Source: Actinomycetota bacterium (GTDB lineage Bacteria; Actinomycetota; Thermoleophilia; Gaiellales; Gaiellaceae). Taken from it: DNA of 64,000 nucleotides. The stretch is from the NCBI GenBank assembly GCA_947445525.1, contig CANFDS010000003.1, forward strand, positions 1 to 64,000, given 5' to 3'. Shown in pieces: positions 9,831-21,081 of the stretch (positions are counted from its first letter, which is position 1; the number at the start of each line of letters is the position of its first letter). The notes under the pieces were generated by a model. The model had not been told where the DNA came from and ran no database searches. It was given only the letters and a program-made list of their open reading frames with translations. The translations under genes were made by a program, and so were the position numbers.

Positions 9831-10289
9831 CTAGCGCCGGCCGAGGTCGCCGCGGGCGAAGACCTTGAAGGTCGGCTCGCCGCGGGGCACCTCGAAGAAC
9901 TCGGGGTTGATGCACCCCAGCTTGCCGACCCGGTGCTCGAAGCATTTGTCCACCTCGACCTTGCACATCGGCAGCGGCTCGCGCTTCGCCTTGAAGCCAC
10001 CGAAGCCGACGCGCGACGCCTCGGCGCGGCGCAGCAGGTCGATGTCGATCTCGACGGTGTAGACCTTCTGCATGCAGCCCATGAAGGTGTGCCCGTGATC
10101 CTCGTAGGCGTAGACGAACGGGCAGCTGCGCTCGAGGCAGGCCGCGGGGTATACAACCTTGTCGCAGTGAACGTGGCAGCGACGGCACTCGACCTCGTCC
10201 TGGGGACGCAGCGGCAGCGCCCGGGAGCGGCGCGCGGCGGCGCGGCTCTGCGGCGGGCTGCCGTCGGCGGAGGTCGGAGGCTGCTGCAT
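9831..10289 (-). CDS. Cysteine-rich protein of unknown function
   Basis: MQQPPTSADG...VECRRCHVHCDKVVYPAACLERSCPFVYAYEDHGHTFMGCMQKVYTVEIDIDLL...PMCKVEVDKCFEH...GCINPEFFE. Confidence 0.65.
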   Translation of the reverse strand: MQQPPTSADGSPPQSRAAARRSRALPLRPQDEVECRRCHVHCDKVVYPAACLERSCPFVYAYEDHGHTFMGCMQKVYTVEIDIDLLRRAEASRVGFGGFKAKREPLPMCKVEVDKCFEHRVGKLGCINPEFFEVPRGEPTFKVFARGDLGRR

Positions 10290-10448
10290 TCTCCAATTGT
10301 GCGGCCATGCGGGGTGGCTGCGCAACCTTGCGGTGCAGCGTGTTTCGCGCTATGCGCGCGGTCTGGCAGAGGCCGAGCGGGCGGCCCGGCGGAGCCGCGA
10401 GCGGTAGATCGCTGCGGCAGGTGCCTCGACCGGTAGGTTATCGGCCGC

Positions 10449-11489
10449 ATGACGAAGCGTATCCTCATGGCGGGGCTCGGCCTGGCCCCCGTCGTCATCG
10501 CCCTCCACTACGGCACCGATCTCTCGGACACCGTGCTGTTCGTGCTGGCAGCTCTGGCTCTCATCCCACTCGCCTGGCTGATCGGCGAGTCGACTGAGCA
10601 CGCCGCGCACCACACGGGCCCCGGCGTCGGCGGCTTCCTGAATGCGAGCTTCGGCAATGCGCCCGAGCTGATCATCGCGCTGCTCGCCGTCCATAACGGG
10701 CTGACCGACGTCGTCCGCGGCTCACTCGTCGGCTCGGTCATCGGCAACCTGCTGCTCGTTCTCGGCTTCTCGCTGATCTTCGGCGGGAAGGGCGACCTCG
10801 ACCGGATATCGTCGCTCGTGTCACTGGCGATCGTCGTCCTGGCAAGCGCTCTGTTCCTGATCCCGGCGATACCGAGCTGGAGCGGCGACCCCGACCGGCA
10901 CTCGCTCGCCGTCCTCTCCCTGCCGGTGGCGATCGTGCTGTTCGTGATCTACCTCGTCGTCACCTGGCTCGCGCTGAAGCGCCACCGCAGCCTGCACACC
11001 TCCGACGAGGCCAGCGAGATGGCGGGGTGGTCGCTGCGCACGTCGCTGCTCGTGCTCACCGGTGCCACCGTGGTCACGGCCCTGGTCGCCGAGGTGCTGA
11101 TCAAGACGGTCGAGACGTTCGCGCACAAGGCGCACCTCTCGGAGTTCTTCGTCGCGGTCGTGATCATCGCGATCGTCGGCAACGCGGCCGAGCACGGCGG
11201 CGCCGTCGTCGTCGCTGCCCGCGGCAAGATCAAGCTGGCCGCCGAGATCGCGCTGTCGTCGGGCGCGCAGGTCGCGGTCTTCCTGATCCCGGCGGTCGTG
11301 CTGGTGTCGTGGGCGATCGAACCGCTCGCGCTCTCGTTCCGGCCGGTGGAGCTAGCCGCGCTGGGTGGGGCGACGCTGTTCACGGCGGTGACGCTTCACC
11401 CGGGCCGGTCGAGCCGGCTGCGCGGTGGGCTGCTGGTCGGTGCCTTCGTCGTGCTCGCGGTCATCTTCTTCATCGTCGGCAACCGCTAG
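10449..11489 (+). CDS. cax: Calcium/proton antiporter (CaCA family)
   Basis: GGFLNASFGNAPELIIALLAVHNGL and second repeat FVAVVIIAIVGNAAEHGGAVVVAARGKIKLA. Confidence 0.9.
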   Translation: MTKRILMAGLGLAPVVIALHYGTDLSDTVLFVLAALALIPLAWLIGESTEHAAHHTGPGVGGFLNASFGNAPELIIALLAVHNGLTDVVRGSLVGSVIGNLLLVLGFSLIFGGKGDLDRISSLVSLAIVVLASALFLIPAIPSWSGDPDRHSLAVLSLPVAIVLFVIYLVVTWLALKRHRSLHTSDEASEMAGWSLRTSLLVLTGATVVTALVAEVLIKTVETFAHKAHLSEFFVAVVIIAIVGNAAEHGGAVVVAARGKIKLAAEIALSSGAQVAVFLIPAVVLVSWAIEPLALSFRPVELAALGGATLFTAVTLHPGRSSRLRGGLLVGAFVVLAVIFFIVGNR

Positions 11490-11490
11490 C

Positions 11491-11520
11491 CGGCCACCGC
11501 CGGCCACCGCCCGCCACCGC
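11491..11520. repeat. Three 10-bp tandem units (cggccaccgc x2, ccgccaccgc) between convergent genes
   Basis: Direct reading. Confidence 0.8.
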
Positions 11521-12495
11521 TCAGGAGCCGCCCAGCCGGACGATCGGCGCCAGGCGGGGCCAGAGCGCGGCCCTCGTGGTGGCGACGTCATAGAGGCTGG
11601 CACCGACGACCTCCTGCTGCAGCGCGCCGCGCACGAAGCCCGCGACGTCCGCCGTCGTGAGAGCATTCGCAATACCGCCGACCACATGCACCGGCACTAT
11701 CGGATTACCCGCCAGCGCCCGCACGAGCGCGACGTTCGCGACCGTGTACGCAAAGGCGCCGTCGGCCCCGATCGAGCGGTAGCTCGAATACGCCATCGGG
11801 ACGAAGGCGTCCAGCGAGGCGTTGAGCCGCTGCCAGGGGAAGCCCGGCCAGTAGTCGGGCTTGAGCAGCATGCCCAGCGGCGACGCGACGATCGCGCCGA
11901 GCGCGTACGGGCCCGGCGCGGCCGCGCGCACCCGGGCGACGAGGGCGAGCAGCCGGCTGGTACGGAGAGCCACGTTGCGCACGGTGGTGTCCTCGATGTC
12001 GAGGGCGAAGCTGTCGAACGAGCCGCCCGCTGCACTGCGGAAGCGGATGGCGGCAAGGGAGCGGCGGGCGTCGAGCGCGACGTTCTGGAAGCCGGGTAGG
12101 TACCAGGCGACCACGCGCAGCCCGGCCGCGTGGGCGGTGTCGAGAAAGACGCCGGTGAGGTCGGGCGACTGCAGGTCGTAGGGCCGCGACCAGCTCGACG
12201 TCTCCAGGAAGACGGTCGAGACGCCGCGCCGGACGAGCAGCGCGACCGTCGCCGAGGCGTTACGGCGGAGGTCGGTATCGAACACGTCCAGCCAGGCACC
12301 GAGGCCCTCGTAGGCAGTGGTGTCGACATAGGCGCGGGCCGGGGTCGGGGCGACTGGCCTGGTCGGGACGGCTGGCCCGGTTGGGGCGGCGCCCGTCGGA
12401 GAGGCGGCGAGGGCCGCGGCGACGACCGCGGTGACGAGAGTCGCGACGAGGGCGCCGGCGACGGGCCGGCGGCGCGGGCGGCGGCTACGCGCCAT
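11521..12495 (-). CDS. Secreted glycoside-hydrolase-like (TIM-barrel) protein
   Basis: Signal-like N-terminus, then YEGLGAWLDVFD...GVSTVFLETSSW...AGLRVVAWYLPGFQN...FDSFALDIED...AFVPMAYSSYR. Confidence 0.55.
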   Translation of the reverse strand: MARSRRPRRRPVAGALVATLVTAVVAAALAASPTGAAPTGPAVPTRPVAPTPARAYVDTTAYEGLGAWLDVFDTDLRRNASATVALLVRRGVSTVFLETSSWSRPYDLQSPDLTGVFLDTAHAAGLRVVAWYLPGFQNVALDARRSLAAIRFRSAAGGSFDSFALDIEDTTVRNVALRTSRLLALVARVRAAAPGPYALGAIVASPLGMLLKPDYWPGFPWQRLNASLDAFVPMAYSSYRSIGADGAFAYTVANVALVRALAGNPIVPVHVVGGIANALTTADVAGFVRGALQQEVVGASLYDVATTRAALWPRLAPIVRLGGS

Positions 12496-13858
12496 CGCCG
12501 CCCTCCACCACGAACGACTGCGGCTGGCGTGTCACCGCGTACGTGGCCCAGGTCATGCTCTCCACGGCGCCCGACAGGGCTCGGTGCAGCCGCAGCAACT
12601 CGCCGCGCTCCCGGCCCGCGCTCACGCGGTAGAGGTCGTCGCCCTCCTGCACAAGGCGCGACACGAACCGGCCGCGCGCCGCGCCCACCGGCTGCGCCTC
12701 CAGCGCGTCGTCGCGCCAGCGAAACGTGAACTCCGCGCCCTCCGACCACCAGCTGCCCAGCACCGAGCGCAGCGCGTCCGGCGCGGTCGTTCCCGGGCGC
12801 CACTCGTCGGGCCCGGCGAGCGCCTCGACGGCCTGCTCGGCCAGGTCGAGCGCGAGCGCCTGCGTGTCGAAGCCCGACGTCGTGTTGACGAGCACCACGG
12901 CGCCGATGCGATCCTTCGGGGCATAGACGACCTCGGCCAGGAAGCCCGGCATCGCGCCGCCGTGGCCGACGTAAATGCGCTCGCCGCGCCGGTAGAGGAT
13001 GACGCCCAGGCCAACGCCACGCAGCCAGGCGATCTCGTCGGAGATCGTCTGCGGGACGCGCAGCTCCTCCGCGGTGGCAGGCGCAAGGACGGCCGGGTCG
13101 GGGTCGGCGAGGAAGGCGCCCCAGGCGCAGAGATCGGCTGCGGTGCTCCAGAGCTGGGCGGCCGCCGCCGTCGCGGCCAGGCGGACGTGCGGCTCGCGGT
13201 CGGCGACGTCCTCCCACGGGCGCACGTAGAGGCCCTGCGCGTGCGGCCCGACAGGGTCGAACGAGGTGCGCGCGAGGCCGAGCGGGTCGAGCAGGCGCTC
13301 GCGGACAACCGCCTCGTACGGCGCTCCTGCCCGCCGCGCGACGACCTGCCCGAGCAGCGCGAACGCGAGGTTGGAGTAGTGGAAGCGCTGGCCCGGCGGC
13401 AACGCCTGCTCCGCCTCGGGCAGTCGGGCAAGCAGCTCCTGCTCGTCGTGGTCGACGAGCGACTGCCAGATGGCGCCGGGCGGCTCGCGCTGCAGGCCGG
13501 AGAGATGCGCGAGCAGGCGCCGGATGGTGGGGCCACGGTGCGCCGGGACATCGAGGTGCTGCTCGAGCCGGTCGTCGAGGTCGAGCGCCCCCTGGTCGCG
13601 CAGCTGGAGGATCGCCACCGCCGTGAACGTCTTGGTGATCGAGCCAATGCGGTACGCGTGGTCGACGGTGGCGGGCGTCGGGGCAACGCCGTCCGCCGCG
13701 CCCGGCGCCGCGATGCCGACTGCGGTGCTCCACACCACGTCGCGCCCGTGCACGACCGCGGCGACCACGCTCGGCGAGCGCCGCTCGGACTGTGCCACCC
13801 GGACGAGCCGCTCGAGCGCGGCGGCCGGCACCTGACCGGCGCCCACGCGCTCAGCCAC
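12485..13858 (-). CDS. Serine hydrolase, beta-lactamase class C / penicillin-binding-like
   Basis: YRIGSITKTFTAVAILQL (SxxK), FHYSNLAFALLGQVV (YxN), HGGAMPGF. Confidence 0.88.
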   Translation of the reverse strand: MAERVGAGQVPAAALERLVRVAQSERRSPSVVAAVVHGRDVVWSTAVGIAAPGAADGVAPTPATVDHAYRIGSITKTFTAVAILQLRDQGALDLDDRLEQHLDVPAHRGPTIRRLLAHLSGLQREPPGAIWQSLVDHDEQELLARLPEAEQALPPGQRFHYSNLAFALLGQVVARRAGAPYEAVVRERLLDPLGLARTSFDPVGPHAQGLYVRPWEDVADREPHVRLAATAAAAQLWSTAADLCAWGAFLADPDPAVLAPATAEELRVPQTISDEIAWLRGVGLGVILYRRGERIYVGHGGAMPGFLAEVVYAPKDRIGAVVLVNTTSGFDTQALALDLAEQAVEALAGPDEWRPGTTAPDALRSVLGSWWSEGAEFTFRWRDDALEAQPVGAARGRFVSRLVQEGDDLYRVSAGRERGELLRLHRALSGAVESMTWATYAVTRQPQSFVVEGGDGA

Positions 13859-14888
13859 GGACGCCCAGCGCCTGCGGCATCAGCACGGCAGCCCGATCGA
13901 TGTCGTCGTCCGAGACGTCAAGGTGGGTGACGGCACGCAGCACCGTCGGCCGGATCGTCCCCGTCAAACCGACGCCGGCAGCCGCCAGCCGGCGGATCGC
14001 CTCGGCCCCGGTGAGGCCGAGCGGGCCGACGTCTACCTGCACGAAGTTCGTCTCCGAGCGCGCCGGATCGACGGCCAGGCCCGCTGCCGCAAGCGCCTCG
14101 GCAAGCCTGCGGGCGCGGACATGGTCGTCGGCCAGCCGCGTGACGTTGTGGTCGAGCGCGTACAGCCCGGCCGCCGCGACGATGCCCGCCTGGCGCAGAG
14201 CCCCGCCGAACAGGTGCATCAGCCGTCGCGCCTCGGCCATCAGCTCCGCCGACCCGGCGAGCAGGGCGCCCAGGGGGCAGCCGAGCCCCTTCGACAGGCA
14301 GAGCGTGACGGTATCGAACGGCCCACCCAGGTCGGCCGCCGGCACACCGAGCGCAACCGCCGCGTTGAGCATGCGCGAGCCGTCGAGATGGAGCGCCAGC
14401 CCCAGCTCGCGGGCCGCCTCGACCACGGGCGCCAGCTCGTGCAGCTGCCACACCGCGCCGCCGGCGCTATTGTGCGTCGTCTCCAGCGCGACGATGCGGG
14501 TGCGCGGGTAGTAGTGGGGCCGGTCGGGCCGCACCGCGGCCCGTACCTGCGCGGCAGAGATCTTCCCGTGCTGCCCCGGCAGCCCTCTGCAGACCAGGCC
14601 GGAGTGGACAGCCGGCCCGCCCTGCTCGCTGATGAAGATGTGCTGGCTCTCCTCGCCGAGCACCTCGTCGCCGGGCCGGGAGAGGATCCGCAGGGCGATC
14701 TGGTTCGCAAGCGTCGCCGACGGCAGGAAGAGCGCCTCGTCCTGGCCGAGCAGGACGGCGCCGCGCCGCTCCAGCTCCACAACCGTCGGATCCTCGCCCA
14801 TGTGGCTGTCACCGACCTCGGCCGACGCCATGGCGGCACGCATGCCGGCGCTCGGGCGGCTCTTCACGTCACTCCGCAACTCGATCAT
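13851..14888 (-). CDS. ltaE: Low-specificity L-threonine aldolase
   Basis: MIELRSDVKSRPSAGMRAAMASAEVGDSHMGEDPTVVELE...LHLDGSRMLNAA...VTLCLSKGLGCPLGALLAGS. Confidence 0.88.
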   Translation of the reverse strand: MIELRSDVKSRPSAGMRAAMASAEVGDSHMGEDPTVVELERRGAVLLGQDEALFLPSATLANQIALRILSRPGDEVLGEESQHIFISEQGGPAVHSGLVCRGLPGQHGKISAAQVRAAVRPDRPHYYPRTRIVALETTHNSAGGAVWQLHELAPVVEAARELGLALHLDGSRMLNAAVALGVPAADLGGPFDTVTLCLSKGLGCPLGALLAGSAELMAEARRLMHLFGGALRQAGIVAAAGLYALDHNVTRLADDHVRARRLAEALAAAGLAVDPARSETNFVQVDVGPLGLTGAEAIRRLAAAGVGLTGTIRPTVLRAVTHLDVSDDDIDRAAVLMPQALGVRG

Positions 14889-14961
14889 GCAAGCGATTGT
14901 CGCAGCCGCCACTCCGCGCCGCGCATCTCACCGGCCCGCGGCCGGCAGCTACCCTCCACGG

Positions 14962-15957
14962 GTGGATCTCGACCTGCTCGACAAGACGCTCGCCGCCGGC
15001 GGCCAGCCGAAGTACCGCGCCGGGCAGATCTGGGACTGGCTCGCAGGCGGCGTCCGCGGCTATCACGACATGTCGAACCTGCCGGCCGGGCTGCGCGAGC
15101 AGCTCGCGCAGGAGGTGCCCTTCTCGACGCTCGAGCTGGTCACCGAGGCGACCGCGAAGGACGGCACCGTCAAGGCGCTGTTCCGCACGCACGACGGCCA
15201 TCCCGTCGAGGCCGTGCTGATGCGCTACAAGGATGGGCGCCGCTCGATCTGCGTCTCCTCACAGTCCGGCTGCCCGCTCACGTGCACCTTCTGCGCGACC
15301 GGTCAGATGCGCTTCGGGCGCAACCTGACGCCGTGGGAGATCGTCGACCAGGCACTCCACTTCCGGCGCAAGGAGGCGATCAATCACTGCGTCTTCATGG
15401 GCATGGGCGAGCCGCTGCTCAACCTCGACAACGTGCTGGCCGCGATCGAGCGCCTGCCCGCCATCGGCATCACGCACCGGCGCACCTCCGTCTCCACCGT
15501 GGGCTGGCTGCCGAACCTGACGCGCTTCATCGACGAGGTCGAGATCCCGATCCGCCTCGCGCTCTCGCTGCACGCGCCCGACACGGCGACGCGCAACAAG
15601 CTGATGCCGGTGAACGAGAAGTACCCGCTCGAAGCGGTGCTCGCGGAGTGCCACCGCTACTCGGTGCTGCGCAATCGCCGCGTGTACATCGAGTACGTCA
15701 TGCTCTCCGGCGTCAACGACCGGCCCGACCAGGGCAAGGCGCTCGCCCGGCTGCTCGGCCGCGAGCACTTCAAGGTCAACCTGATCCCGTACAACCCCAC
15801 CGGCGGCCTCTTCGACGGCTCATCGCGCGAGCGCATCGACGCCTTCCTGGCCGAGCTCGAGCGCGGCGGCGTGCCCACCACGGTGCGCCTCACGCGCGGC
15901 CGTGACATCCAGGCAGCCTGCGGCCAGCTCGCCGCCGAGCGCGCCCCCGCGGCGTAG
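14962..15957 (+). CDS. rlmN: 23S rRNA (adenine2503-C2)-methyltransferase
   Basis: Radical SAM CxxxCxxC: SSQSGCPLTCTFCATGQMRFGRNL; MGMGEPLLNLDNV; GTG start in frame. Confidence 0.92.
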   Translation: MDLDLLDKTLAAGGQPKYRAGQIWDWLAGGVRGYHDMSNLPAGLREQLAQEVPFSTLELVTEATAKDGTVKALFRTHDGHPVEAVLMRYKDGRRSICVSSQSGCPLTCTFCATGQMRFGRNLTPWEIVDQALHFRRKEAINHCVFMGMGEPLLNLDNVLAAIERLPAIGITHRRTSVSTVGWLPNLTRFIDEVEIPIRLALSLHAPDTATRNKLMPVNEKYPLEAVLAECHRYSVLRNRRVYIEYVMLSGVNDRPDQGKALARLLGREHFKVNLIPYNPTGGLFDGSSRERIDAFLAELERGGVPTTVRLTRGRDIQAACGQLAAERAPAA

Positions 15958-15966
15958 GCTCCCCGC

Positions 15967-16554
15967 ATGGGCAAGGTCTTCGACGAGATCGACGAGAAGC
16001 TCGCCGCGTGGATCGGCCAGCAGGCGTTGTTCTTCGTCGCAACGGCGCCGTCGGGCGCCGACGGCCACGCGAACGTCTCGCCGAAGGGGCCGATCGGCTC
16101 GCTGCGGGTCGGCGGCCCGCGCGAGATCGCGTACCTCGACATCCTCGGCTCCGGCTCCGAGACGATCGCGCACCTCCACGACAACGGGCGCATCTGCGTG
16201 ATGCTCTGCGCCTTCGCCGGGCCTCCGCGGATCGTCCGCCTCCACGGGCGCGGCGAGGTGCACCAGATCGGCGATCCTGGGTTCGCCGCGCTGGCGGCAC
16301 GGTTCGACTTCACGCCCGACCGGGGCGCCCGCTCGATCATCCGCATCGACCTCGAGCGCATCGCCGACTCGTGCGGCTTCGACGTCCCGCTGCTGGAGCT
16401 CACCGGCACGCGCCCGCAGCGCGAGGCGTGGAACGAGAGCCGGCTGCGCAGCCACGGCGAGGGCGGCCTGCTCGACTACATCCGCGAGAACAACGCACAG
16501 AGCATCGACGGGTTGCCGGGCATCGCCGTCGAGCGGCTGCCCGCACGCCCGTGA
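15967..16554 (+). CDS. Pyridoxamine 5'-phosphate oxidase family protein
   Basis: FFVATAPSGADGHANVSPKGP...AYLDILGSGSETIAHLHDNGRICVMLCAFAGPPRIVRLHGRGEVH. Confidence 0.8.
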   Translation: MGKVFDEIDEKLAAWIGQQALFFVATAPSGADGHANVSPKGPIGSLRVGGPREIAYLDILGSGSETIAHLHDNGRICVMLCAFAGPPRIVRLHGRGEVHQIGDPGFAALAARFDFTPDRGARSIIRIDLERIADSCGFDVPLLELTGTRPQREAWNESRLRSHGEGGLLDYIRENNAQSIDGLPGIAVERLPARP

Positions 16555-16564
16555 GCACAGCCCG

Positions 16565-17269
16565 GTGACCTCTTTCGTCCTCCTCCACGGCGCCTGGCAC
16601 GGGGCCTGGTGCTGGGACGGGCTGGCGCCGCTTCTCGGCGGGCACGTCGAGGCGGTCGACCTGCCGGGGCACGGCGCCGACACCACGCCCGTCGCCGGCT
16701 GCACGCTCGACGCCTACGTGGCGCGCGTTGTCGAGGCGCTGGAGCGCGCGCCGCAGCCGGCCGTGCTCGTGGGCCACAGCCTGGGCGGCATCACGGTGGC
16801 CCAGGCCGCCGAGCAGCGCCCCGACCTCGTCCGCGCGGCTGTCTTCCTGGCTGCGTACATGCCGCGCGACGGCGAGAGCGGCTACGGCCTCGCGCGGCTC
16901 GACACCGCGTCGGCGATCACCCCGGACTGCTGCGTCATGCGCGCCGGCGACGGCCTGCTCGACCTCGTCCCGGGGCGGATCCGCGACGCGCTGTACGACG
17001 GCTGCCCGGAGGTGCTGGCGGACGCGGCGGTCGCGCGGCTCTGCCCCGAGCCGCTGAAGCCGATGGGCACCCCGGTCGCGCTCACCGCCGAGCGCTTCGG
17101 CAGCGTCGAGCGCGTGTACGCCCTGTGCCTGCGCGACCGGATCGTGACGCCCACGCTGCAGCGGCAGCTCGTCGCGGCGCAGCCCTGTCGCATCGTCGAG
17201 CTGGACGCCGGCCACTCGCCGTTCCTGAGCCACCCGCGCGAGCTCGCCGTGGCGCTCTCGGCGCTCTAG
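16565..17269 (+). CDS. Alpha/beta hydrolase (esterase-like)
   Basis: MTSFVLLHGAWHGAWCWDGLAPLL, VGHSLGGITVAQAAEQ, AGHSPFLSHP. Confidence 0.85.
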   Translation: MTSFVLLHGAWHGAWCWDGLAPLLGGHVEAVDLPGHGADTTPVAGCTLDAYVARVVEALERAPQPAVLVGHSLGGITVAQAAEQRPDLVRAAVFLAAYMPRDGESGYGLARLDTASAITPDCCVMRAGDGLLDLVPGRIRDALYDGCPEVLADAAVARLCPEPLKPMGTPVALTAERFGSVERVYALCLRDRIVTPTLQRQLVAAQPCRIVELDAGHSPFLSHPRELAVALSAL

Positions 17270-17272
17270 ATG

Positions 17273-17304
17273 GGCGCCGCGTCGGGACGGCGCCGCGTCG
17301 GGAC
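17273..17304. repeat. Two exact 16-bp tandem units (ggcgccgcgtcgggac)
   Basis: Direct reading. Confidence 0.8.
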
Positions 17305-17321
17305 GGGGCCGCGCCGCCGGG

Positions 17322-17822
17322 TCAGGCGGGCGAGCCGTCGCGCGTGAGCACGAGCCCCGTGGCCAGGCCGGTCTCGAGCAGGCGCGTGAACACCGAGCGC
17401 ACCCCGATCACGCGCTTCTCCGGCAGCTTCAGCGACTCGGCGAGGGCGCTCCCGTAGACCTGCTCGAGCACCGCGACGGTCGCGGGGTCGCAGTGCTCGG
17501 CGATGATCGCGCTGCGGCCGCGCTCACACACCTCGTCCAGAGCCCACGAGAAGCGGAGACCGAGGTCGGCCGGCTGCTCGCGCCGCTCGGGCAGGTACAC
17601 GCCGATCAGCAGGCCCGCCGCGAACGCCTCGGCGCCGTTGGTGAGCCCATCCCAAAGCGCGTCGGTGGCATGAACCAGCAGCTCCTCGGCGACGCCGAGC
17701 ACCTGCCACACGAGGTACTCCCACTCGATGCCGAGCGCCTCGACGATGGCCGAGAGCGACCTCGCCGTGCCGACGATCTCGACGGCACGGGCGAAGTCGG
17801 CCTCTGTGTATCCGGTGCTCAT
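17322..17822 (-). CDS. Hypothetical protein
   Basis: MSTGYTEADFARAVEIVGTARSLSAIVEALGIEWEYLVWQVLGVAEELLV...; no family recognised. Confidence 0.55.
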   Translation of the reverse strand: MSTGYTEADFARAVEIVGTARSLSAIVEALGIEWEYLVWQVLGVAEELLVHATDALWDGLTNGAEAFAAGLLIGVYLPERREQPADLGLRFSWALDEVCERGRSAIIAEHCDPATVAVLEQVYGSALAESLKLPEKRVIGVRSVFTRLLETGLATGLVLTRDGSPA

Positions 17823-17876
17823 GGTGAACATCTCCACAGCCGATCATCGACCGTCCACGGAATGAGGTAAGCAGAT

Positions 17877-19351
17877 TCACTCGGGCGAGTGGACTGCGCG
17901 CTCCGCCTCAAGATCGGGGTGGCTCTCGTAGCCGTAGCGCAGCACCAGCCGCTTCGCCGCGAGCACCTCGTCGAGGCGGCGAACCGGCCGCGAGGTCGGC
18001 GCCTCCTTGACCCGCTCGGGCTCCTCAGCAGCCTCGCGCGCGATCTCGAGCATGGCGTCGCAGAAGGCGTCGAGCGTCTCCTTTGCCTCCGACTCGGTCG
18101 GCTCGATCATCAGCGCCTCGGGCACGACGAGCGGGAAGTAGACGGTAGGCGGATGATAGTCGAAGTCCATCAGCCGCTTGGCGACGTCGAGCGCGGTAAC
18201 GCCGTGCTCGCGCTTGAGCCCGCGGGCCGAGAGGACGAACTCATGCATGCAGAGGCGGTCGTACGGCACCTCATAGGCGCCCTTCAGTCGGGCGAGCATG
18301 TAGTTCGCGTTGAGCACTGCCGCCTCGGACATCTCCTTCAGCTCCGGGCCGTAGCGCCGGATGAACGCGTACGAGCGGACGAAGACGCCGAACGGGCCGA
18401 GCCAGCCGCGCACCTTGCCGATCGACTGCGGCCGGTCGTGGTCGAGCCGGAACACGTCGCCGTCGCGGACGACCTGCGGCTTCGGCAGGAACGGGTCGAG
18501 CATGGCGCGCACGGCGATCGGCCCGCCGCCCGGCCCGCCGCCGCCGTGCGGCTGCGAGAACGTCTTGTGCAGGTTGATGTGGACGACATCGAAGCCCATG
18601 TCGCCCGGGCGCGAGATGCCGCACACCGCGTTGAGGTTGGCGCCGTCGTAGTACATGAGGGCGCCGGCGCCGTGCATGATCGCCTCGATCTCGGCGATGT
18701 TCTCCTCGAACAGGCCGAGCGTCGACGGGTTCGTCAGCATCAGGCCCGCGGTGCGCGGCCCCACCTTGGCCCGCAGGTCGGCGACATCGATGTTGCCGCG
18801 CTCGTCGGTCTTCAGGCCGACCACCTCGTAGCCCGCCATGATCACGCTCGCCGGGTTCGTGCCGTGCGCGGTGTCGGGGAGGACGATCTCACGCCGCTCG
18901 GCGTCCTCGCCGCGAGCCTGGAAGTACGCCCGCATCACCAGCAGCCCCGTCAGCTCGCCCTGCGAGCCGGCCGCCGGCTGCAGCGTCACCGCGTCGAGGC
19001 CGGTGACCTCGCACAGGATCTCCTGCAGGCGCCACATCAGCTCGAGGGCGCCCTGGGCGGCCTCCTCGGCCTGGCACGGATGGAGGTTGGCAAAGCCGGG
19101 CAGGGCCGCCGCGCGCTCGTTGAGGCGCGGGTTGTGCTTCATCGTGCAGGAGCCGAGCGGGTAGAAGCCGGTGTCGATGCCGAAGTTGCGGTTGGCGAGC
19201 GCCGTCACATGGCGGACGAGCTCGGGCTCGGCGACCTCCGGCAGGCGCGGCGCCGCGGCGCGGGCGAGCTGCGCGGGCACGGCCACCACCGGCAGTCCCG
19301 CATACGCGGGCAGCGAGCCGGCGCGCCGCCCGGGGCGCGACTTCTCGTAGA

Positions 19352-19361
<10 letters not shown>
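17877..19361 (-). CDS. gcvPB: Glycine dehydrogenase (decarboxylating) subunit 2
   Basis: GFYPLGSCTMKHNPRLNE; YYDGANLNAV; VHINLHKTFSQPHGGGGPGGGPI (PLP lysine motif); GTG start at 19361. Confidence 0.93.
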
Positions 19362-20685
<1,324 letters not shown>

Positions 20686-20686
<1 letters not shown>

Positions 20687-21081
20687 TACTGCGTCGCCAC
20701 GTGCGCGCGGTAGGCGTCCGGGCTCATCAGCTTCGCCGTCTCGCCCGGGTCGGTGAGGCGGATGCGTATCAGCCAGCCGTCGCCGTAGGACGCCTCGTTG
20801 ATCGTCTCGGGCTCGTCGGTCGCCTTCGCGTTGACCTCGAGCACGACGCCCGACAGCGGCGAGATGAGGTCGCTGACGGCCTTCACCGACTCGACCTCGC
20901 CGTACGCCTCGCCCATCAAGATCGCGGCGCCGACGTCGGGCGCCTCGTAGTGGACGATCTCGCCCAGCGCATCCTGCGCGAACCAGGTGATGCCGAGCGT
21001 CGCCTCATCGCCCTCGATGCGGGCCCAGTCGTGCTCGTGGTGGTATAGCAGTCCGTCGGGGTAGATCTCAGGAGCCGCCAT
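20686..21081 (-). CDS. gcvH: Glycine cleavage system H protein
   Basis: MAAPEIYPDGLLYHHEHDWARIEGDEATLGITWFAQDALGEIVHYEAPDVG...GEVESVKAVSDLISPLSG (lipoyl Lys motif). Confidence 0.93.

Noticed and set aside
11491-11520. Regulatory repeat array
   Set aside because: Three 10-bp GC-rich units in a convergent gap; more likely slippage repeat
12431-13930. 499-aa plus-strand ORF
   Set aside because: Antisense to the serine hydrolase, which has clear SxxK/YxN motifs
13923-15905. 660-aa plus-strand ORF
   Set aside because: Runs antisense to ltaE and out of frame over rlmN; both of those have clear motifs
17273-17304. CRISPR-like tandem repeats
   Set aside because: Two 16-bp GC-rich units with no spacers; simple local duplication
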